64,000 bases of DNA from Deltaproteobacteria bacterium. GTDB taxonomy: Bacteria > Myxococcota_A > Polyangia > Polyangiales > Ga0077539. Made by a program: the position numbers and the translations under genes. Shown here one piece after another: positions 28,969 to 42,301 of the stretch. The notes under the pieces were generated by a model. The model did not search any database. It saw only the letters and a program-made list of their open reading frames with translations, and had not been told where the DNA came from. Position 1 is the first letter of the stretch; every line of letters begins with the position of its first letter. The stretch lies in contig JADJAE010000056.1 in the NCBI GenBank assembly GCA_016704445.1, forward strand, positions 1 to 64,000. Direction: 5' to 3'.

Positions 28969-29311
28969 GAACGTAGCTATGTCCTCACGATCCCGGCCGC
29001 TGCGTCGCGGCGGGAGTGCCTCGCTGCACCGCGCACCTTGCGCGATGGAGGCTCCGGGGGTCCGTCGGGGGAGACGTGGGGCTCAACCAGCAATGCGCTC
29101 TCGTAGGCGCAGGGGGTATGTGAACCGTTCATTGGTCTCGAGGGCCTCTGCGGACGGTACCCGGTTCGCAGCGATCGAAGTCCTTGGGGAGCATCCGATC
29201 GGCACACCGTGGTGGACCATGATCCCGTTCGCTTCGTGACGCAAGGGCTTGCCAGGTCAGGTCTGAGGTGGGTTTAGGGAGAGAAGCTGGCAAACGGAGG
29301 GAGCGGCGCGA
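28969..29311. other. Gap without a convincing gene
   Basis: About 340 bases between the small hypothetical gene and the 3' end of the third kinase. The open frames here are short and compositionally odd, and several stops break all six frames. GC content looks lower than in the neighbourhood. No hairpin, tRNA-like fold or repeat was noticed. It may be decayed coding sequence or the promoter region of the small gene. Confidence 0.5.
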
Positions 29312-31116
<1,805 letters not shown>

Positions 31117-31284
31117 GCTCTCTGCTCCATCCGTCGGTCTGTCCGCCAACCTGAACCCTCTGGCGCCTGAGCCGGAGGAACACCGCGTCGACAACCCTTG
31201 AGAGCGTTACGGCACGCCCGACCTTGGCGCAACCACCGACCCTGGTGAGCAGGGACATTTCCGGGCCTTCGTCAGCCCTCGCAG

Positions 31285-33382
<2,098 letters not shown>

Positions 33383-33466
33383 GAAGAGGGCGCGGACGCT
33401 AACACGATCGCGCGCGGGGGTTCAGATCGCTCGACGACGCGGGGCGATCGTGCGAGAGAGGCGCGC

Positions 33467-34901
33467 ATGCATGTGCACCTGATCGGTGTGGCGGGCACGG
33501 GGATGGGCGCCTTCGCGGGTCTGCTCAAGGCCGCGGGCCATCGGGTCACCGGGAGCGACACCGCCTTCTACCCCCCGATGGGCGACGCGCTGAAGGCCTA
33601 CGGCGTCGAGACCATGACGGGCTGGGACCCGGCGCACCTCGACCCGAGGCCCGACCTCGTGGTGGTGGGCAACGTGTGCCGCAAGGACAACCCCGAGGCG
33701 CGCGCGGCCATCGACGGCGGGATGAACTACCGCTCCTTCCCGAAGGCCCTGGGCGAGCTCTTCCTCGCGCAGCGGCGCTCGCTGGTGGTCGCCGGGACGC
33801 ACGGGAAGACCACCACCACGGCGCTTGTCTCGTGGCTGCTCGAGGCCTGCGGGCACGACCCCTCCTTCCTGGTGGGCGGGCTCGCCAAGAACTTCGACGC
33901 CAGCTACCGCCTCGGGCAAGGGCGCGGCCTTCGTGGTCGAGGGCGACGAGTACGACTCGGCCTTCTTCGAGAAGACCCCGAAGTTCTGGGCGTACCGCCC
34001 GTGGGGCGCCATCGTCACCTCCCTCGAGCACGACCACGTGGACATCTACCCCACGGCGGACTCGTACCGCGACGCGTTCGTGGGCTTCGCCTCGCGCATC
34101 GCCCCGGAGGGCGTGCTGGTCGCCCACGCGAGGGACCCCGAGGTGGTGGCCATCGCGAAGCGAAGCAGCGCGCGCACGGTGCTCTACGCCCTGCACGGCG
34201 ACGAGCTGCCCGAGGGGGTCACGCCCACCTGGACGGCCGCGCCCATCGCGCCCGGCGGGGGGATGCAGCCCTTCGAGCTGTTCATCGGGGGGTCGCTGGG
34301 GGGTAGGTTCTTCTCGCCGCTGATGGGCGAGCACAACCTCCGCAACGTCGTCGCGGCGATGGCGCTGCTGGCCGAGGGGATGGGCCTGCCGATCCCCGCG
34401 ATGGCCAAGGCGCTGCGAGACTTCAAGGGCGTCAAGCGCCGCCAGGACCTCGTCGCCACCGTGAACGGGGTGCGCATCTACGACGACTTCGCGCACCACC
34501 CCACCGCGGTCGACGAGACCCTCCGGGCCATGCGTCGGCACCACCCCGATGGGAAGCTCATCGCCATCTTCGAGCCGCGCAGCGCCACCGCGTGCCGGCG
34601 CACCCACCAGCACGAGTACCCCGCGGCCTTCGCCGCCGCGGACCTCAGCCTCATCGCTCCGGTCGGTCGGATGGAGATCCCCCCCGACGACCGCCTCGAC
34701 ATCCCTTCCATCGTCCGAGACATCACCGCCCGCGGAGGCCGCGCCGAGACCTTCGCCGCAGGGCCGCAGAGCGTCGACGAGATCGTCGCCCGCGTCGCCG
34801 CGGAGGCCCGGCCCGGGGACACCGTCGCGGTGCTCTCCAACGGCGCCTTCGGCGGCATCCACGGCAAGCTGACCTCCGCACTCGAAAGCACACCCCGATG
34901 A
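33467..34901 (+). CDS. mpl: UDP-N-acetylmuramate:L-Ala-gamma-D-Glu-meso-DAP ligase (one frameshift)
   Basis: Mpl reattaches the recycled tripeptide to UDP-MurNAc in cell-wall recycling. The first frame shows MHVHLIGVAGTGMGAFAGLL (Mur ligase N-terminal Rossmann motif), LVVVGNVCRKDNPE and the P-loop VVAGTHGKTTTTAL. At 33914-33916 a G run seems one base too long; the protein continues in the next frame with GKGAAFVVEGDEYDSAFFEKTPKF, SLEHDHVDIYPT, MGEHNLRNVVAAMAL and the C-terminal YDDFAHHPTAVDETL and FEPRSATACRRTHQ. The VEGDEYDSAFFEK and KRRQ segments are typical of Mpl over MurC. Restored length is about 477 residues. Its stop overlaps the RNase start (ATGA). Confidence 0.92.
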
Positions 34902-36790
34902 GCGACCCGAACACCCGCCAGGCCCGAGGCCTCGTCAGCGTCCACCCCCGCGGCTTCGGCTTCTTCACCGAGGAGGACACCGACCCCCCGAGGAGCTCGT
35001 TCGTCACGCCGCCGGAGCTCAACGCCTTCCTCGCCGACGACGTCGTCGAGGCCCTGGTCACCGCCGGCGAGGACGGGCGCACCACCGCCTCCAACCTCCG
35101 GCTCATCGACCGGCCGCGCTCCGAGCTCTTCGGGACGGTGATCATCCACCGCGGGGTGGCCCACCTGAAGGTCGACCGCGAGGTGGCCAACACCGACTGG
35201 GCGATGGTGCACGAGGGCCCCGCGCCCGCGGCCGGGGCGCACGTGCTGGCCCGCATCGAGGGGACGAAGGTCGTGCTGGTCGAGGTGCTCGACACGCCCG
35301 ACGCGCAGACGCTCGCGCAGGTGATCGCGCGGCATGGCATCGCGACGGTGGTTCCGCCGGCGGCGCTGGCGGAGGCCGAGCGGGCGAGGAAGCTCCCGCA
35401 CACGGTCAACGGGAGGCGCGACCTGAGGGAGGTGCCGACGGTGACCATCGACGCGGCCTCGACGCGCGACATCGACGACGCCATCAGCGTGCTGCCCGCC
35501 GACGAGGACGGCGCCGTGCGACTGCTGGTCTCCATCGCGGACGTGAGCGCCTTCGTGCCGGCGGGCGGCGCCCTCGACCAGGACGCGCGGGCGCGGGCGA
35601 CGAGCGTGTACCTCGCCGGGAGGGTGATCCCGATGCTGCCCGATGGGCTGTCGTCGGAGTGGATCTCGCTGCTCCCCGGCGTCGACCGGATGTGCCTCAC
35701 CGCCGAGCTGCGCATCGACCCGGAGGGCACCGTCGTCGCGGTGGACGTGTACGAGAGCCTGATCCGCTCGTGGTCGCGGCTCACCTACGACGAGGTGGCG
35801 GACTTCCTCGACCACGGGGACGTCTCCCCCGGCATCGAGCCCGTCTTCGAGGCTGCGCCGTGGTGGCGCACGGTCTCCGCCCGGCTGCACATGGCCCGCA
35901 CCCGCCGCGGCGGCGTGGAGGTGGCGCGCGACGAGACCTTCGTGGTGCTCGACGCGGTGACCGGGCTCGCGACGGGCATCGAGGCCCACCAGCCGACCTC
36001 GGCGCACGTGCTCATCGAGCGCTGCATGGTGGCCGCCAACGAGGCCGTGGCGCGCTGGCTCGTGGAGCGCGGCGTCCCGGGCGTGTACCGGGTGCACGAT
36101 GTCCCGGGGCCGGACGCGGTGCAGGAGCTGAGCGCCGTGGCGGAGCGCTTCGGGTACGCCTCGGGCTTCGGCACGAAGCTCTCGCCGCTCTCGCTCGCGG
36201 CCTTCGACCACCAGATCGCCACCTCGCCCAGCGAGCCCGCCATCCGCGGCGTGCTGCTGCGCTCGCTCGGCCCGGCGCGCTACACGGTGTTTCCTTCGAC
36301 GCACTTCGGGCTCGGTGCGCCGCTCTACCTGCACTTCACCTCGCCCATCCGCCGCTACGCCGACCTCGCGGTGCACCGGCTGGTGAAGTCCTACCTCCAC
36401 GGCACGCGCACCTGGTCGATGCGCGACCCGGCGCTGGAGTCGCTGGCGCGGCACATCAACCTGCGCGCCCGCCTCGCGGCCAGGGCGGAGACCGACCGGC
36501 ACCGGATGCTGGTCGCGGGCTACATGACCCGGCACATCGGCGAGCACTTCAGCGCGCGCGTGGTGAAGGTGCGGCCGTTTGGGGTGGTCGCGCAGATCGA
36601 CACGACCCTGGTGGAGGGCACGCTGCCCTTCGAGGCGCTGCCCGACGGGCCGTACACCGTGGAGCCCTCGGGAGGCGCGGCGCGCTCTCCCACGAAGCGC
36701 TACGCGGTGGGCGACGCCGTGCGGGTGACGGTGGTGAAGACGGACCCTTCGCTCGGCCGCATCGAGCTGAGCCTCGCGCCGAAGGGCTGA
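34898..36790 (+). CDS. rnr: RNase R/RNase II-family 3'-5' exoribonuclease
   Basis: A 630-residue enzyme. An N-terminal cold-shock-like OB domain (GLVSVHPRGFGFFTEED) is followed by the RNB catalytic domain with DAASTRDIDDAISV (metal-binding Asp residues), VSIADVSAFV, LHFTSPIRRYADLAVHRLV, and a C-terminal S1 domain (FSARVVKVRPFGVVAQID...GRIELSL). It degrades structured RNA processively from the 3' end. It is shorter than E. coli RNase R (about 810 residues), lacking the N-terminal helix-turn-helix extension and the Lys-rich tail. Its ATG overlaps the mpl stop by four bases. Confidence 0.93.
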   Translation: MSDPNTRQARGLVSVHPRGFGFFTEEDTDPPRSSFVTPPELNAFLADDVVEALVTAGEDGRTTASNLRLIDRPRSELFGTVIIHRGVAHLKVDREVANTDWAMVHEGPAPAAGAHVLARIEGTKVVLVEVLDTPDAQTLAQVIARHGIATVVPPAALAEAERARKLPHTVNGRRDLREVPTVTIDAASTRDIDDAISVLPADEDGAVRLLVSIADVSAFVPAGGALDQDARARATSVYLAGRVIPMLPDGLSSEWISLLPGVDRMCLTAELRIDPEGTVVAVDVYESLIRSWSRLTYDEVADFLDHGDVSPGIEPVFEAAPWWRTVSARLHMARTRRGGVEVARDETFVVLDAVTGLATGIEAHQPTSAHVLIERCMVAANEAVARWLVERGVPGVYRVHDVPGPDAVQELSAVAERFGYASGFGTKLSPLSLAAFDHQIATSPSEPAIRGVLLRSLGPARYTVFPSTHFGLGAPLYLHFTSPIRRYADLAVHRLVKSYLHGTRTWSMRDPALESLARHINLRARLAARAETDRHRMLVAGYMTRHIGEHFSARVVKVRPFGVVAQIDTTLVEGTLPFEALPDGPYTVEPSGGAARSPTKRYAVGDAVRVTVVKTDPSLGRIELSLAPKG

Positions 36791-36793
36791 GGC

Positions 36794-37994
36794 TCAGCCC
36801 GGCTTGCCGTCGGCGCGCGGCGTCGCGAGAATCGGCGCGTACACGACCAGGAGGATCGCGAAGGCGACGGTCCAGAGGGTGCCCGCGGCGAAGAGGGTGG
36901 CGCGGTAGGAGCTCGCGAAGAGCAGGCCCCCCGCCACCCGCACCAGCGCGGCGAGCGCGAGCAGCGCGAAGGACAGCACCATCGGCCAGCGCACCTGCAG
37001 GGGGCGGCCCGAGTGGCCGAGCCCGACGCGGGCCATCATCCCGAGGGTCACTCCCCCGATGGCGCCGATGGTGAGCGCGTGCGTCGCGAGGGCCTCGGGA
37101 GCGCCGAAGGCCCGGAGCGCGAAGCCGATGGGGATCCACGCGTAGCCGATGTGGAGCACCCAGAGCAGCGGGACGCGCAGCACCTTCGCTGTCATCCAGG
37201 GGACCGCGCGAGCGGCGGTCGCGACGGCCGCCACGCCTGCCACGACCCGGGTCACCGGGCTCAACGGCAGCGCCGCCATCAGCACGGCGAGGAGCGCCGT
37301 CGACGCGGCCGCCACGGCGTCGAGCCGGGGGGAGCCGTGCACGGTCTGAACGCCGGTGCCGTTCTTGGTGAACATCGGCACGACGCGGCCGGCGACGATC
37401 ACGATGAGCAGCACCACCACGTCGACCGCCGAGAGCACGCCGCGGCGTCGCCAGCCGGGCGCCTCGCCGAGGGCGTCGAGGTGGATCGAGAGGTTGGCGA
37501 GCCAGAGCGCCGCGAGCACCGCGAGCATCACGAAGTTGCGGCGGTTGCGGGTCGCGATGAGCGGCCTCGCCAGCACCACCCCGAGGGCGGGGAGGAAGGC
37601 CAGGTCGAGCACCGCGGGCGCCCATCGGGGGAGATGGTCGGAGGCGAGGAAGCCCACGCGCCCGAGGAGCCACACGGCCGCCGAGCCCAAGGAGGGGTCG
37701 GCCCACCAGGGTCTCGCGCTGGGTCCAGTTGCCGACGGCGGTGAGGAGGAAGCCCGCGATGACGGCCACCGAGAAGCCGAAGACCATCTCGTGGGCGTGC
37801 CAGGCGATGGGGTCGAGGTAGGCCCCGGGGCTGAAGGCCCCGAGGAGCGACAGCATCCAGAGGGGCACGACGGTGGCCGCGAAGGCGGCGCTGAGGAGGA
37901 AGAAGGGGCGGAAGCCCTTGCGGCCGAGGGCGAAGCCGGAGTGCTCTGGGGTCGTCGGGAGAGATCCCGCGAGGGGCATGGAGACCCGCGTCAT
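36794..37994 (-). CDS. nnrS: NnrS-family membrane protein (one frameshift)
   Basis: A polytopic protein with about twelve hydrophobic segments. The N-terminal frame has the family pattern GFRPFFLLSAAFAATVVPLWML, DPIAWHAHEMVFGF and GFLLTAVGNWTQRETLVGRPL. An extra G at about 37685-37687 shifts the frame, after which GSAAVWLLGRVGFLA, VVPMFTKNGTG and VPWMTAKVLRVPLLWVLHIGYAWIPIGF continue to the stop at 36794. Restored length is about 399 residues. NnrS is a haem- and copper-containing membrane protein linked to tolerance of nitric oxide and is often under NO-responsive regulators. Its ATG at 37994 overlaps the hemY stop, so it closes the nirK operon. Confidence 0.9.
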
Positions 37995-39373
37995 GCGACC
38001 CGGCTGGCTGAGGCGAAGCGCCCGGCGATCTGCCCGGCGGCCAGGTTGGCGCCGCGTACGCAGCCCGCGATGCCCGGCCCGTCGACCGCGGCCCCGACGA
38101 GGGAGATGCCGCCGAGCGAGAGGGCGCGCTCTCGGGTCTCCGCGGCGCGGCGCATGTGGCCCACCACCGGGCTGGGGGTGCCGGTCTCGAAGCGCTCCAC
38201 CGCGTGCCACCGGGGCTCCGGCAGCGGGAACATCATCCGCAGCGCCTCGAGCGCGAGCGCGATGATGGCGTCGTCGCTGAGGGGGATGAACTCCGCGGCG
38301 GCCGAGGGGCGGAAGGTCGCTCGCACCACGGACAGGTGCCCGGCGACGCGCGAGGGCCACTTGCGCTCGACGAAGGTCAGGGCGCCGAGGACGTCGAGCG
38401 GAGCCGGGGCGTTGCGGGGGATGAGCGCGCCGCTCGCCAGCGGGGGCGTGAACTCGCTGCGCTCGAAGGCCAGCACCGCCGTGAGCGCCGAGCGCAGCCG
38501 GAAGCCGCGCAGCAGGTCGGAGAGCTCCGGGAACTCCGCGGCGAGCAGCTCGGCGGCAGCGCCCGGCGGCACCGCGAGCACCACCTCGTCTGCGTGGAGG
38601 CGAGCCCCGTCGTCGAGGGATACGCTCCATCCCTGACCCCGGCGGGTGAGCGAGCGCGCCGCCACCCCAGAGAGGATACGGTCGACGCCCACGGAAGCCG
38701 CGAGCGCGTTCACCACGCTGTCGAGGCCGTTGGAGGGCGCTCGCATGCCGGGCCCACCAGCGGGCCGAGGGGCGCGGGTGAGCGCGCGGATGAGGCTGCC
38801 TCGGACGTTGGCGAACATGGGCATCACCACCGCCGCGTCGAGCTCGTCGACGTCTGCGCCGTAGATGCCGCTCAGGATGGGCTCGACCATGCGCTCCTTG
38901 ACCTCGCGGCCGAAGCGGCGACCCACGAGGTGACCGACGCTCTCGTCGGGCTCGTGGCGCGCGGGCAGCACCAGGTCCATCGCAGCGCGGGCCTTGCCGA
39001 GCGGGGAGAGCAGCCGCGTGCCGGCGAGCTGCATCATGCTGCGGGGCACGCCCATCGCCATGCCCTCGGGAAGCGGCATCAGCTCGCCCCGGTGCGCGAC
39101 CATCACCCGGGAGGAGGCCGCGTCGGGCGAGAGCAGCGTGTCGCCGAGCCCCAGCGCCTCGCACAGCGCCTCGGCGTGGCCGGGCATGGACATGAACGCG
39201 TCGGGCCCCATCTCCACCGTGCACCCCTCGCGGTGCAGCGTGCGGACGTTGCCTCCGACCTCGGGGCGCGCCTCGAGCACCAGCACGTCGGCGTCGGGCC
39301 GCTGCGCCAGCAGCGCGTGGGCGGTGGCCAGTCCCGCGAGGCCGCCGCCGAGAACCAGCACGCTGCGGCCCAT
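37991..39373 (-). CDS. hemY: Protoporphyrinogen/coproporphyrinogen oxidase, HemY type
   Basis: A 460-residue FAD protein. The ATG at 39373 shares one base with the preceding stop. Motifs are VLVLGGGLAGLATAHALL (dinucleotide-binding), VLVLEARPEVGGNVRT, GPDAFMSMPGH, RMVEPILSGIYGADVDEL and the C-terminal GISLVGAAVDGPGIAGCVRGANLAA. HemY-type enzymes oxidise protoporphyrinogen IX (or coproporphyrinogen III in some groups) in the last steps of haem synthesis; in myxobacteria the gene is often named hemG. Its place between a radical SAM gene and nnrS in a nirK operon suggests a supply of haem for respiration of nitrogen oxides. It overlaps nnrS by four bases. Confidence 0.9.
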   Translation of the reverse strand: MGRSVLVLGGGLAGLATAHALLAQRPDADVLVLEARPEVGGNVRTLHREGCTVEMGPDAFMSMPGHAEALCEALGLGDTLLSPDAASSRVMVAHRGELMPLPEGMAMGVPRSMMQLAGTRLLSPLGKARAAMDLVLPARHEPDESVGHLVGRRFGREVKERMVEPILSGIYGADVDELDAAVVMPMFANVRGSLIRALTRAPRPAGGPGMRAPSNGLDSVVNALAASVGVDRILSGVAARSLTRRGQGWSVSLDDGARLHADEVVLAVPPGAAAELLAAEFPELSDLLRGFRLRSALTAVLAFERSEFTPPLASGALIPRNAPAPLDVLGALTFVERKWPSRVAGHLSVVRATFRPSAAAEFIPLSDDAIIALALEALRMMFPLPEPRWHAVERFETGTPSPVVGHMRRAAETRERALSLGGISLVGAAVDGPGIAGCVRGANLAAGQIAGRFASASRVA

Positions 39374-40530
39374 CAGGAGACCGTGTTCTCGGGCTCGACG
39401 TAGTTCGGGGGGACGTACGCGCAGAGCGGGTCTTCGGCCATCGGGTCGCCGCTCATCGCCCAGGCCCTGGCGCGCGAGCCGCCGCACACTCGACGAAACG
39501 CGCATGCGCCGCACTTGCCGCCGAGCGCGTCGGCGTCCCGCAGCCGGGTGAAGAGCGGGTGGGTGCGGTACACCGTCGCCAGCTCGTCGCGGCGCACGTT
39601 GCCCGCGCTCACCGGGAGGAAGCCGCTGGGGAAGATCTCGCCCGTGTGCGACACGAACGCGAAGCCCACCCCGTCGGTGATGCCACGCCGCCCGATCACC
39701 ACCCCGTGCTCGTCGACGTCGCGCAGCACGCCCCTCGCGCCGCCCCCCTGCTTGCGCTGGAGCATCACCCGTCGGAAGTGCGGCGCGGCGGTGGTCTTCA
39801 CGTCGAAGGGGGCCGTGGCCGCGATGTCGGCGAGCTCTTCGAGCAGGCGCTCGACCCCTTGGGCGCGCAGCAGCAGCGACGCCCCGGCGCGCCCGGTGGG
39901 CACCACCACGAAGACCGCCCAGAGCGAGACCCCGAGCTCGGCCGCGAGGTCGGCCATCGGGCGCAGCGCCCTGACGTTGTGGGGGCCGACGGAGGTGTTG
40001 ATCTGCACCTCGACCCCGCAGGCCCGGGCGGCGCGGAGGATGCGCAGGCTCTCGGCGAAGCTACCCTCGACGCCGCGGAAGGCGTCGTGGGTCGCGGCGT
40101 CGGGCCCGTCGATGGAGATGGCGAGGCGGGCGACGCCGGCCCTGGCGAGCTCGGCCACCAGCGCGTCGGTCATCACCGGGGTGCCCGAGGGGGTGACCGT
40201 CATGACGAGCCCGAGCGCGGTGCCGTGGGCCACGAGCGCGGGCAGGTCGGAGCGCTTGGCGGGGTCGCCGCCGGTGAGCACGACCACGGGCGTGCCCATG
40301 GCCTTGATGGAGGCCAGCAGGCGGAAGCCCTCCTCGGTGTCGAGCTCGTCGGCGGAGCGAGAGGGCGTGGCGCAGGCGCGGCAGTGCTGGCAGACGAGGT
40401 CGCAGGCCTGCGTCACCTCCCAGATCGCCAGCAGCGGATGGTCATCGAAGTCGAGGGTCGCGGGAACACCCCGCGGTCGGGTCAGGGTGTCGGAGTTCGT
40501 AGGTCGCATGTTCACGTCCGAGGGGCTCAC
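39373..40530 (-). CDS. Radical SAM/SPASM protein, NirJ/AhbC-like (TIGR04053-like)
   Basis: A 385-residue protein if the GTG at 40530 is used; this overlaps the regulator's stop as GTGA, like its neighbours. An ATG at 40542 or 40509 is also possible. The radical SAM cluster motif is CDLVCQHC, followed by ELDTEEGFRLL, VVLTGGDPAKRSDL and LAISIDGPDAATHD. The SPASM region has KCGACAFRRVCGGSRARA with further cysteines for auxiliary iron-sulfur clusters. This layout is shared with NirJ and AhbC/AhbD, which act on side chains of haem precursors, and with the TIGR04053 group (name from memory). Next to hemY, a porphyrin-related reaction is plausible but unproven. Confidence 0.82.
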   Translation of the reverse strand: MSPSDVNMRPTNSDTLTRPRGVPATLDFDDHPLLAIWEVTQACDLVCQHCRACATPSRSADELDTEEGFRLLASIKAMGTPVVVLTGGDPAKRSDLPALVAHGTALGLVMTVTPSGTPVMTDALVAELARAGVARLAISIDGPDAATHDAFRGVEGSFAESLRILRAARACGVEVQINTSVGPHNVRALRPMADLAAELGVSLWAVFVVVPTGRAGASLLLRAQGVERLLEELADIAATAPFDVKTTAAPHFRRVMLQRKQGGGARGVLRDVDEHGVVIGRRGITDGVGFAFVSHTGEIFPSGFLPVSAGNVRRDELATVYRTHPLFTRLRDADALGGKCGACAFRRVCGGSRARAWAMSGDPMAEDPLCAYVPPNYVEPENTVS

Positions 40531-41342
40531 GCGGCATGCCATGAGCGCGGCTGGCAATCGTTTTCGAGCAGGGAGGAGAGGAGCGCCACGTCGCGGAGCA
40601 CGAAGCCCCATGGGTGCGTCTCCAGCACGCCGTCCTTCTGCCAGCGTGACATCGCCCGGATCACCGTCTCGATGGTCGCCCCCACCCACATCGCGAGGTC
40701 TTGCCGCGAGAGCGGCACCTGCACGATCAGGCTGCCGTCTTCGAGCTCGTCGCCGAAGCGGGTGTTGAGGTCGAGCATCAGCATGGCGAGCCGCTGTTGC
40801 ACCGAGCCCGCGCACATCACCGCGATCTTCGAGCGCAAGGCTTGCGCGTGCCCGAGCATCGCTTGCGTCAGCGCGCCGGCCGCCTCGGGGCGCGCGCACG
40901 CCGCCTCGCGGAGCACCGAGCCGGGGATGAGCAGGGTCTCGACCCGCTCGGTCACCGGCATCGCGTCGCCGATGTAGGGGCCGCCGTCGAGGGCGACCCA
41001 GTACCCGAGGGCCTCGCCCGGGCCGAACACGTCGATGATCGTCGGGCGCAGACCGGGCCCCGGGGCGACGAGCTTCACCACCCCGGAGACCACGACCTGG
41101 AAGTGGGCCGCGGAGTCGCCGTAGCGCCAGATGCACTCGCCCCGCGAGGCCTGTCGCACGACCGCCACGCGCGCGGCCTCGCACACGGTGTCGTTACCGA
41201 GCGAGGAGAGCACCCGACTGCGACGGAGCAGCCCTTCGAATCGCGTGCGCGAGGCTGCGTGAGCCTTGAGGCGAGCGAGGGCGGCCGGCGCGGAGGGAGC
41301 GGACTCACGAGGCGCGGTAACGTTCATGTGTTTCACACTCAC
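40527..41342 (-). CDS. Crp/Fnr-family transcriptional regulator, Dnr/NnrR-like
   Basis: A 271-residue regulator. The cyclic-nucleotide-binding beta-roll occupies about residues 45-160 (VSGVVKLVAPGPGLRPTIIDVFGPGEALGYW), a dimerisation helix follows, and the helix-turn-helix is at about 215-245 (LSRQDLAMWVGATIETVIRAMSRWQKDGVL). The ETVIR recognition helix resembles Fnr (ETISR). The four N-terminal cysteines of oxygen-sensing Fnr are absent and the cAMP-contact residues are not recognisable, which fits the NO-responsive Dnr/NnrR group. Its place inside the nirK run suggests it controls that operon. The 53-base gap upstream of it is the only gap in the run, so it may also have its own promoter. 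An ATG at 41327 is an alternative start. Confidence 0.85.
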   Translation of the reverse strand: MSVKHMNVTAPRESAPSAPAALARLKAHAASRTRFEGLLRRSRVLSSLGNDTVCEAARVAVVRQASRGECIWRYGDSAAHFQVVVSGVVKLVAPGPGLRPTIIDVFGPGEALGYWVALDGGPYIGDAMPVTERVETLLIPGSVLREAACARPEAAGALTQAMLGHAQALRSKIAVMCAGSVQQRLAMLMLDLNTRFGDELEDGSLIVQVPLSRQDLAMWVGATIETVIRAMSRWQKDGVLETHPWGFVLRDVALLSSLLENDCQPRSWHAA

Positions 41343-41395
41343 TGCGAGGTTGATGCCACCGCCGGAGAGCTACAAGTGCGGGACAGAGTCCCTGG

Positions 41396-42301
41396 TCAGA
41401 AGGGGGCGGCGAGGTCGAACTGGAGGATGGTGGCGTCGGCCGCCCTCATCTGGCCGCCGGTCGGGAAGAAGACCGCCACGCCAGGGCGCAGCAGCACCGA
41501 CCCCGCGGGAATGTTGCCACGGACGCCGCCGCCGACGGTGAACTGCGAGCGCATGAGGGCGTTGGCGGTGACCGCGGCGGGGGTGGAGAGCCAGTGCTGG
41601 TAGTGGCCCTCGACGCTCACGGTGAGCCAGGGCACCACCTGGTAGCCGGCGTGGAAGCCGGTGGTGAAGTTGGTGCGCGAGCTGTCGGCGTCGACCGAGG
41701 CGCCCCAGACGCGGGTGAGCTGCAGCACCGTGGCCTCGGCCTGGAGGGTGAGGCCGTGGGACATCCACGACAGGCCCGCGCCGGCGGTGACGGTGAGGTA
41801 GTTGGCGGCGAACAGCGCGTTGTCCATCGCCTGGCGGGTGTAGATGCCCGAGGCGAAGGTCGAGCGCTGCAGCGGCGACGCGGCGCTCCCGGTGCCGACG
41901 GGCACGGTGACGCCGAGGAAGACCGGGAGGCGGACGCCCGCGGCGATCTGCGGGGTCCAGAGGGCGAAGACGATCGGGTTGACGAAGGTCGCGTGGCCGG
42001 AGGTCGCGTCGGGGCCGAAGGTCACCGCGCCGACACGGCCGTAGAAGCCAAGGTCGGGCAGCGACGCGATGGGCTTGCCGCCGGCGGTGAAGATGGTCGC
42101 GGTGTTGGTCCCGGCGGCGTTGAAGGCCACCGCCACGTCGAGGCGGAGGAGGTTGGGGGCGATGGCGGGGCGGAGGTTCCAGGGGAGCGAGTAGCGGGCG
42201 CGGGCCATCGGGCCGGGCGGGGCGGTGGTCTGGGCGACCGCGACCGTGGGGGCGAGGCAGAGCGCGAGCGCAAGCGCGAGACTGTGGGTCGAGGGATTCA
42301 T
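41396..42301 (-). CDS. Outer-membrane beta-barrel protein of unknown function
   Basis: A 301-residue protein with a signal peptide ending VAVAQ (about residues 1-23). The rest alternates hydrophobic and polar residues with many aromatic turns (GFYGRVGAVTFGPDA, VVPWLTVSVEGHYQHWLS, FTVGGGVRGNIPAGSVLLRPGVAVFFPTGG) and ends in Phe (LQFDLAAPF), the usual sorting signal for BamA-assembled barrels. I do not recognise the family. Its ATG overlaps the SCO gene's stop, so it is co-translated with the copper chaperone. A channel for nitrite, nitrate or copper is possible from context only. Confidence 0.75.
   Translation of the reverse strand: MNPSTHSLALALALCLAPTVAVAQTTAPPGPMARARYSLPWNLRPAIAPNLLRLDVAVAFNAAGTNTATIFTAGGKPIASLPDLGFYGRVGAVTFGPDATSGHATFVNPIVFALWTPQIAAGVRLPVFLGVTVPVGTGSAASPLQRSTFASGIYTRQAMDNALFAANYLTVTAGAGLSWMSHGLTLQAEATVLQLTRVWGASVDADSSRTNFTTGFHAGYQVVPWLTVSVEGHYQHWLSTPAAVTANALMRSQFTVGGGVRGNIPAGSVLLRPGVAVFFPTGGQMRAADATILQFDLAAPF

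Noticed and set aside
28977..29207. 76-codon minus-strand frame in the gap before the third kinase
   Set aside because: No ribosome site, Pro/Arg/Ser-rich composition and no continuity with the 83-residue frame next to it.
41350..41365. TTGATGCCACC upstream of the Crp/Fnr gene as an Fnr site
   Set aside because: Only one half matches; the other half is unrelated, so it is at chance level.
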